This document shows, one piece after another, positions 59,811-64,000 of a stretch of DNA of 64,000 bases (its first letter is position 1; every line of letters starts with the position of its first letter). The stretch is from Rhynchopus sp. YZ270_cl-10 (Eukaryota; Euglenozoa; Diplonemea; Diplonemida; Diplonemidae), in contig OZ037861.1 of the NCBI GenBank assembly GCA_964035575.1, positions 1,426,001 through 1,490,000 of the forward strand, given 5' to 3'. The notes under the pieces were generated by a model that searched no databases, was not told the DNA's origin, and saw only the letters and a list, made by a program, of their open reading frames with translations. The translations under genes and the position numbers were made by a program.

Positions 59811-59881
59811 GGCAACTGGGGGGATCGAACCCCCGACCCTTGGTTTACAAGACCAATGCTCTGCCACTGATCTAAATCGCC
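59811..59881 (-). tRNA. tRNA-Thr(TGT), unit 2, with D-stem substitution
   Basis: Copy of 27832-27902 with one change: the D-stem reads GATC where unit 1 has GCTC (base 11 C to A), which breaks the 11:24 pair. Box A is also altered, so expression or folding may suffer. This is the only difference I noticed between units across 15.2-29.5 kb. Confidence 0.88.
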
Positions 59882-59963
59882 GCTGATTAAGATGCTTTTG
59901 CTGTTTCTCCTGCGAAGAAGTTTTTCAAGACAACACAGAAAGGAAAGTGTGTAAAAAAAGAAA

Positions 59964-60034
59964 TGACCCTAGACGGAATCGAACCGCCGTTGATGGATTT
60001 GGAATCCATAGTGCTACCGCTACACCATAGGGCC
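59964..60034 (-). tRNA. tRNA-Trp(CCA), unit 2
   Basis: Copy of 27985-28055. Confidence 0.95.
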
Positions 60035-60119
60035 CATGATTTAGGGCTTCAATGCGTTTAGCATGAAGGTGGAAATTTTGCTGAAAATCCCACACAAAGG
60101 AAAAAGACACACAAAAAAG

Positions 60120-60192
60120 TGCGAGGTGCCAGGATCGAACTGACGACCTTAGGATTATGGGACCTACGCGCTCCCGACTGCGCCAACCTCGC
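60120..60192 (-). tRNA. Elongator tRNA-Met(CAT), unit 2
   Basis: Copy of 28141-28213; loop CCCATAA, C33. Confidence 0.92.
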
Positions 60193-60316
60193 CTTGATAT
60201 TATCGTATCATTAAGAAATACATGGGGTGCAAATTTCTACAGGTTTGTGTGGCAAAAAAATTTTTTTGAGCCAAAAAATTTTATGGGCTTCTGTGAAAAC
60301 AATGACAGTTGTAGAA

Positions 60317-60400
60317 CCTCTCGTAGCTCAATTGGTAGAGCGCTCGACTGTAGAATACTCGGTTATCGAGCGGTCGCTGGTTCGATTCCGGCCGAGAGGA
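60317..60400 (+). tRNA. tRNA-Tyr(GTA) with 11-nt intron, unit 2
   Basis: Copy of 28338-28421 with the same intron AATACTCGGTT. Confidence 0.94.
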
Positions 60401-60477
60401 TTTTTTTCATTTTCGTGTTCCAGGTTATATTCTTCAAACAGATGACTGCCTAAAAACAAAGAACGGTGAGAATTACA

Positions 60478-60559
60478 GCAGTCGTATCCAAGTGGTTACG
60501 GAGGTGGACTAGAAATCCATTGGGCTCTGCCCGCGCAGGTTCAAGTCCTGCCGACTGCG
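60478..60559 (+). tRNA. tRNA-Ser(AGA), unit 2
   Basis: Copy of 28499-28580. Confidence 0.95.
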
Positions 60560-60657
60560 ATTCATTTTTTGTTCACAAATTTTCGTGCATTTTCGTCGTT
60601 TCTGTGCTCATTTTAGACCATTTTGATGCGCGAAAATAAATCAGAGTGAAGATTGTA

Positions 60658-60729
60658 TCCTCGGTAGTATAGAGGTCAGTATTTCCGCCTGTCACGCGGA
60701 AGACCCGGGTTCAATTCCCGGCCGGGGAA
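60658..60729 (+). tRNA. tRNA-Asp(GTC) copy 2, unit 2
   Basis: Copy of 28679-28750. Confidence 0.95.
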
Positions 60730-60791
60730 TTCTTTTTTGTACAGGGCTCCCACTCATTGTTTCGTTTCTTTTCTGATGAAAATCAAATCAG

Positions 60792-60864
60792 GCCCCGTTG
60801 GCGCAATGGATAGCGCGTTGGACTTCGAATCCAAAGGTTGCGGGTTCGAGTCCCGCACGGGGTT
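60792..60864 (+). tRNA. tRNA-Arg(TCG), unit 2
   Basis: Copy of 28813-28885. Confidence 0.95.
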
Positions 60865-61134
60865 AACTTTTTGAACATTGTTTTTTTGAACTTTTTTGAA
60901 AACACAAAAAAGTGAGGTTGGTGTCAAGTGAAATCACAGTGGAACAACAGATACAAATTTGGGTCCAGTGGGAAGGGGTCTCCCAGGAATTTTGGATTTT
61001 TTGGCAGTCAACCCATCCAGAAGAACCTTAAAAAATCTTGGGAAAAACTTGAAAACTGGAAATTCTTTGAAAAGCTGACATTTCAGAATTTTTTTCTGAA
61101 CATGAAAATTTTGCTTCCTCCTAAAAAAAAGAAC

Positions 61135-61206
61135 TGCACTTACCGGGAGTCGAACCCGGGCCGCTCGCTTGGAAGGCGAGAATACTAACCGTTATACCAT
61201 AAGTGC
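61135..61206 (-). tRNA. tRNA-Gly(TCC), unit 2
   Basis: Copy of 29156-29227. Confidence 0.95.
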
Positions 61207-61295
61207 TGTTACTTTCATGCAAAGTGTTTTCTTTGTGGGGGGCAATTTCAAAATAAAAAAAATTTGAAATTGTTCAAATTGCCCAAAAAAAGAAG

Positions 61296-61367
61296 CAACC
61301 GTGGCAGGACTCGAACCTGCAACCGCCTGATCCGTGGTCAGGCGCTCTTCCATTGAGCCACACGGTC
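61296..61367 (-). tRNA. tRNA-Arg(ACG), unit 2
   Basis: Copy of 29317-29388; loop CCACGGA, C33. Confidence 0.92.
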
Positions 61368-61454
61368 CATGTCTTTAGGCAATAGTATTTTTTATGTGGC
61401 CTGCATATTTTTGGAGTTGGAAAAAATGAAAATGGTTGATTGCACAGCTAAAAA

Positions 61455-61507
61455 AGCGGTTACCGAGAATTGAACTCGGGTCTCCCGTGCCACAAACGGG
61501 TGTTCTA
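61455..61507 (-). pseudogene. tRNA-His(GTG) 3' part, broken by insertion
   Basis: Matches the unit-1 tRNA-His gene (29476-29547) from the 3' end through the anticodon arm up to GTGTTCTA, where the 1407-bp element enters. Remainder at 62915-62941. Confidence 0.94.
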
Positions 61508-61849
61508 GGTGACCATGACTTACATGTTTTGGGATCCACTTACATGTTTTGGGAAAAACATGACTTACATGTTTATGGTGGGAAACTTACATGTTTATGG
61601 ATTTTCAGGTTGACCCACTTACAGGCCAAAAAATTTTTTCTACACAAAAAAAATTTTTCTTCAGAAAAAGCTCGTTCGAAAAAAAAATTTTTTTTTTTGC
61701 CTGTGAAAAATTTCTTATGAAGACCTCTGGCAAAATTTTTGTGTCTGTGTGCAAAGTGTTTTACCCTTAGTCCGTGGGGAAGGATACTGATGGTGTTCAC
61801 CCACATAACATAGCACACGAGCCAGCTAAGTAACTGTCCCCCGAGAACC

Positions 61850-62506
61850 CTATCAGCCACACGAACCAGATAACGCAACCTAGAACCAGCAGGTTCCCGC
61901 GCACCCGCACCCACCAGCCAGCTTATTAACCCACGAACCAGATAACGTTGCCCGAACCCCGCGCACCCGCACCACCACACCAGCCGGATAACGCAACCTA
62001 GAACCAGCAGGTTCCCGCGCACCCGCACCCACCAGCCAGCTTATTAACCACACCAGCCAGATAACGTTGCCCGAACCCCGCGCACCCGCACAACCACACG
62101 AACCAGCTAGGGACCGCAAACCCGCGCACCCGTCAACCCGCACACCCGCACAACCACACCAGCCAGATAACGCAACCTAGAACCAGCAGGTTCCCGCGCA
62201 CCCGCACCCACCAGCCAGCTTATTAACCCACGAACCAGATAACGTTGCCCGAACCCCGCGCACCCGCACTACCACACCAGCCAGATAACGCAACCTCGAA
62301 CCCGCAAACCCGCGCACCCGCAAACCCGCAAACCCGCACAACCACCAGTCAGATAACGTAACCTAGAACCAGATAACGTTGCCCGAACCCCGCACACCCG
62401 CACAACCACACCAGCCAGATAACGCAACCTCGAACCCGCAAACCTGCGCACCCGCAAACCCGCAAACCCGCACAACCACCAGTCAGATAACGTAACCTAG
62501 AACCCG
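61850..62506. repeat. GC-rich minisatellite in the 1407-bp insertion
   Basis: Repeated phrases AGATAACGCAACCTAGAACC, GTTGCCCGAACCCCGCGCAC and CCCGCAAACCCGC. They are reverse complements of the phrases at 10683-11015. Confidence 0.85.
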
Positions 62507-62549
62507 CATTTGGTCAGGACCTCTTCAGAAAAACTGTGTGAGAAGTATG

Positions 62550-62631
62550 AGACAGTGTAGCCGAGTGGTTACCACGCAGGTAAAATTTTTCTTATGGTAG
62601 CGGGTTCAACCCCCGAGACAAGTCAGTTTTT
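62550..62631 (+). other. tRNA-like sequence T10
   Basis: GTGTAGCCGAGTGGTTACCAC (A-box-like), then AGCGGGTTCAACCCCCGAG (B-box-like). Closest to T4 and T9 of the full-length element. Confidence 0.5.
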
Positions 62632-62914
62632 GGCTAAGTGGCAGAAATATGTTCCCGACCCGGGTATTGAATGTCGACCTGACCTCAAAAAAAAACTGAC
62701 TTACATGTTTATGAAAAACATGACTTACATGGTTATGAACCGGCAAAAATCTCAACATGACTTACATGGTTATGAAAAACATGACTTACATGTTTATTTG
62801 TACACAAAAATCCCCGGCTTAATAAACATGTAAGTCATGTTTTTCATAAACATGTAAGTCAGTTTTTTCCATAAACATGTAAGTTTTCCCATAACCATGT
62901 AAGTCAGTATGGCC

Positions 62915-62941
62915 GTGTTCTAACCACTAAACCATAACCGC
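62915..62941 (-). pseudogene. tRNA-His(GTG) 5' part, broken by insertion
   Basis: Target duplication plus the 5' acceptor strand and D-arm of the interrupted tRNA-His gene. Confidence 0.93.
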
Positions 62942-63057
62942 TTGAATATTCCCACTTATTGGGATCTCAGAAAGGGTTTTATTTCCTGGGATATTGTGAA
63001 ATATTTTTCAAACATGCAACGAGCGGCAACTCGAGCACAATTTCGACTAATATCGTA

Positions 63058-63128
63058 GCGTAATTGGTCTAGTGGTAGAATGGCCCCCCGCCACGGGGTC
63101 GGCCCGGGTTCGATTCCCGGATTACGCA
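63058..63128 (+). tRNA. tRNA-Gly(GCC), unit 2
   Basis: Copy of 29664-29734; loop CCGCCAC, C33. Confidence 0.93.
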
Positions 63129-63333
63129 CTCTCTTTTTGCGTTTGGCAAAAGCAAAACAATATGTTTCGGACAGTTTCAGGTCGGTCACAAACTCGTTCA
63201 AAACGAAAAAGTGGAAATGATATGTACTCTTTCTTGCGTAAGGATTATTAGTAGAGAAAAAAATTTCTTGTCTGATGATACGGGTTTTTGCTCGACATAG
63301 TTTGCGAGTAAGTCAGTTCGGTCACAACTTCCA

Positions 63334-63454
63334 TCACAATTGCAAAAAAAATTGGGACTACAACATGTTCATAAACCCAACCTGACTTACATGTTTATTT
63401 CTTCACAAAATTCCCAGTAAATAAACATGCACATCAGTATGGCCGGTGCGCTGG
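63334..63454. repeat. Short inverted repeat related to the 1407-bp insertion, unit 2
   Basis: Copy of 29940-30060. Confidence 0.6.
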
Positions 63455-63481
63455 TCAGAGACATCACGTTTGCGGGCCAAC

Positions 63482-63628
63482 CCCTCTGTGCGCCCGATTA
63501 GGAACCCCCCTGTGCGCCCGATTAGCTTACCCCCCTGTGCGCCCGATTAGGGACCCCCCTGTGCGCCCGGTTAGCTTTACCCCCCTGTGCGCCCGATTAG
63601 GAATATCCCCCTGTGCGCCCGATTAGGA
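63482..63628 (+). repeat. CTGTGCGCCCGATTAG minisatellite, unit 2
   Basis: Copy of 30088-30234. Confidence 0.9.
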
Positions 63629-63644
63629 ACCACTCTGTGCACCT

Positions 63645-63897
63645 ACCTAGTCACTGTGACCAGGTGCCCCTACTAATATGCCTTACCAATATGGCCTGGG
63701 CTGTGGTATGTCGGGTGTACTACATGCTGGGACCTAAAGAGGAACCACATGCTGGAACACGGCTTTAAGCCCCCACCCATTTCAGCTGTGGTTCCTACTG
63801 TGCCCAGTCACTGTGACCAGGTGCCTGGTCAGATCTGACCAGGTACCCTTACTAATATGCCTGACCAATATGGCCAGGGGTGGTATGTCGGGTGCAC
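63645..63897 (+). repeat. Direct duplication of ~150 bp, unit 2
   Basis: Copy of 30251-30503. The window ends shortly afterwards in spacer. Confidence 0.75.
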
Positions 63898-64000
63898 AAG
63901 GGAGTTTCACGATGGGTTATCTTATGCACAGGTACAGTGGATGTAGAAAACCCACAAACCCATTGTGTGTGGGTTTTCTGGCATAGGACTGTATGGAAAG

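Larger units (their letters stand above)
61508..62914. mobile_element. Non-autonomous Merlin-like insertion (1407 bp)
   Basis: 8-bp target duplication GTGTTCTA (61500-61507 and 62915-62922); unit 1 has the empty site. The termini are inverted repeats (GGTGACCATGACTTACATG and, read inward from the right, GGCCATACTGACTTACATG). Subterminal ACTTACATGTTTAT repeats face each other. The middle holds an A/T block (TTTTTTTGGCCTG type) and the GC-rich minisatellite in common with the 7269-bp element, plus a tRNA-like sequence. No transposase; presumably moved by a related enzyme. Confidence 0.87.
31939..64000. repeat. Tandem super-repeat unit 2 (cut by window end)
   Basis: Second copy of the array unit. 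Position shifts relative to unit 1 are 31938 (start), about 31955-31961 (2.4-3.6 kb), 39232 (after the transposon in unit 2), 31979 (most of 11.9-29.5 kb) and 33394 (after the extra 1407-bp insertion). The window ends at the equivalent of unit-1 position 30606. Confidence 0.95.

Overview
The window is nuclear DNA of a euglenozoan protist, most likely a diplonemid. The best evidence is a set of spliced-leader (SL) RNA genes. Each has a 39-nt exon that begins ACCAACG and ends CAGTTTCTGTACTTCATTG, followed by a GTATGG 5' splice site; this is the trypanosome/diplonemid SL pattern. Other support: the only tRNA intron is a short (11-nt) one in tRNA-Tyr, the initiator tRNA has U33, and the U6 5' hairpin and U3 5' end look euglenozoan. 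The diplonemid placement rests on remembered SL sequences, not on a search.

The window holds two copies of a tandem super-repeat. Unit 1 spans 1-31938 and unit 2 spans 31939 to beyond the window end. Each unit is a library of non-coding RNA genes for translation and splicing. It has about 48 tRNA genes of 45 kinds, which is the standard eukaryotic set apart from tRNA-Leu(TAA). It also has four 5S rRNA genes, four SL RNA genes, U1, U2, U4, U5 and U6 snRNAs, U3 snoRNA, SRP (7SL) RNA, and two paralogues of an unrecognised ~330-nt RNA called ncRNA X here. The only convincing protein gene is a transposase.

Layout of unit 1: tRNA block A (1-3919); a 7269-bp DNA transposon (3953-11221); 5S, four tRNAs, ncRNA X and 5S (11903-13346); a 172-bp satellite, a perfect 401-bp tandem repeat and decayed satellite (13655-19700); the SL/U6/SRP/ncRNA X/U2/U4/U3/U5/U1 cluster (20020-23952); two 5S genes (24238-25111); tRNA block B (25195-31999). 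Unit 2 repeats this order, but the transposon sits in another place, inside tRNA-Gly(CCC), and a 1407-bp relative sits inside tRNA-His.

Two promoter classes can be read from spacing alone. SL, U1, U2, U3, U4 and U5 each have a CATGCTTCCC-like proximal element whose GCTTCC starts 48 nt before the RNA 5' end. U6, SRP RNA and both ncRNA X genes share a ~38-bp element that ends CTGTCTTGT, 24 nt before the RNA 5' end. These fit Pol II-type snRNA promoters and Pol III type-3-like promoters.

The transposon encodes an 885-aa ISXO2/IS1595 (Merlin-like) DDE transposase. It has terminal inverted repeats and 8-bp target-site duplications, and it carries long palindromes and tRNA-like segments. Its two copies have the same length although they lie at different sites in units whose flanks have partly diverged, so it moved recently.
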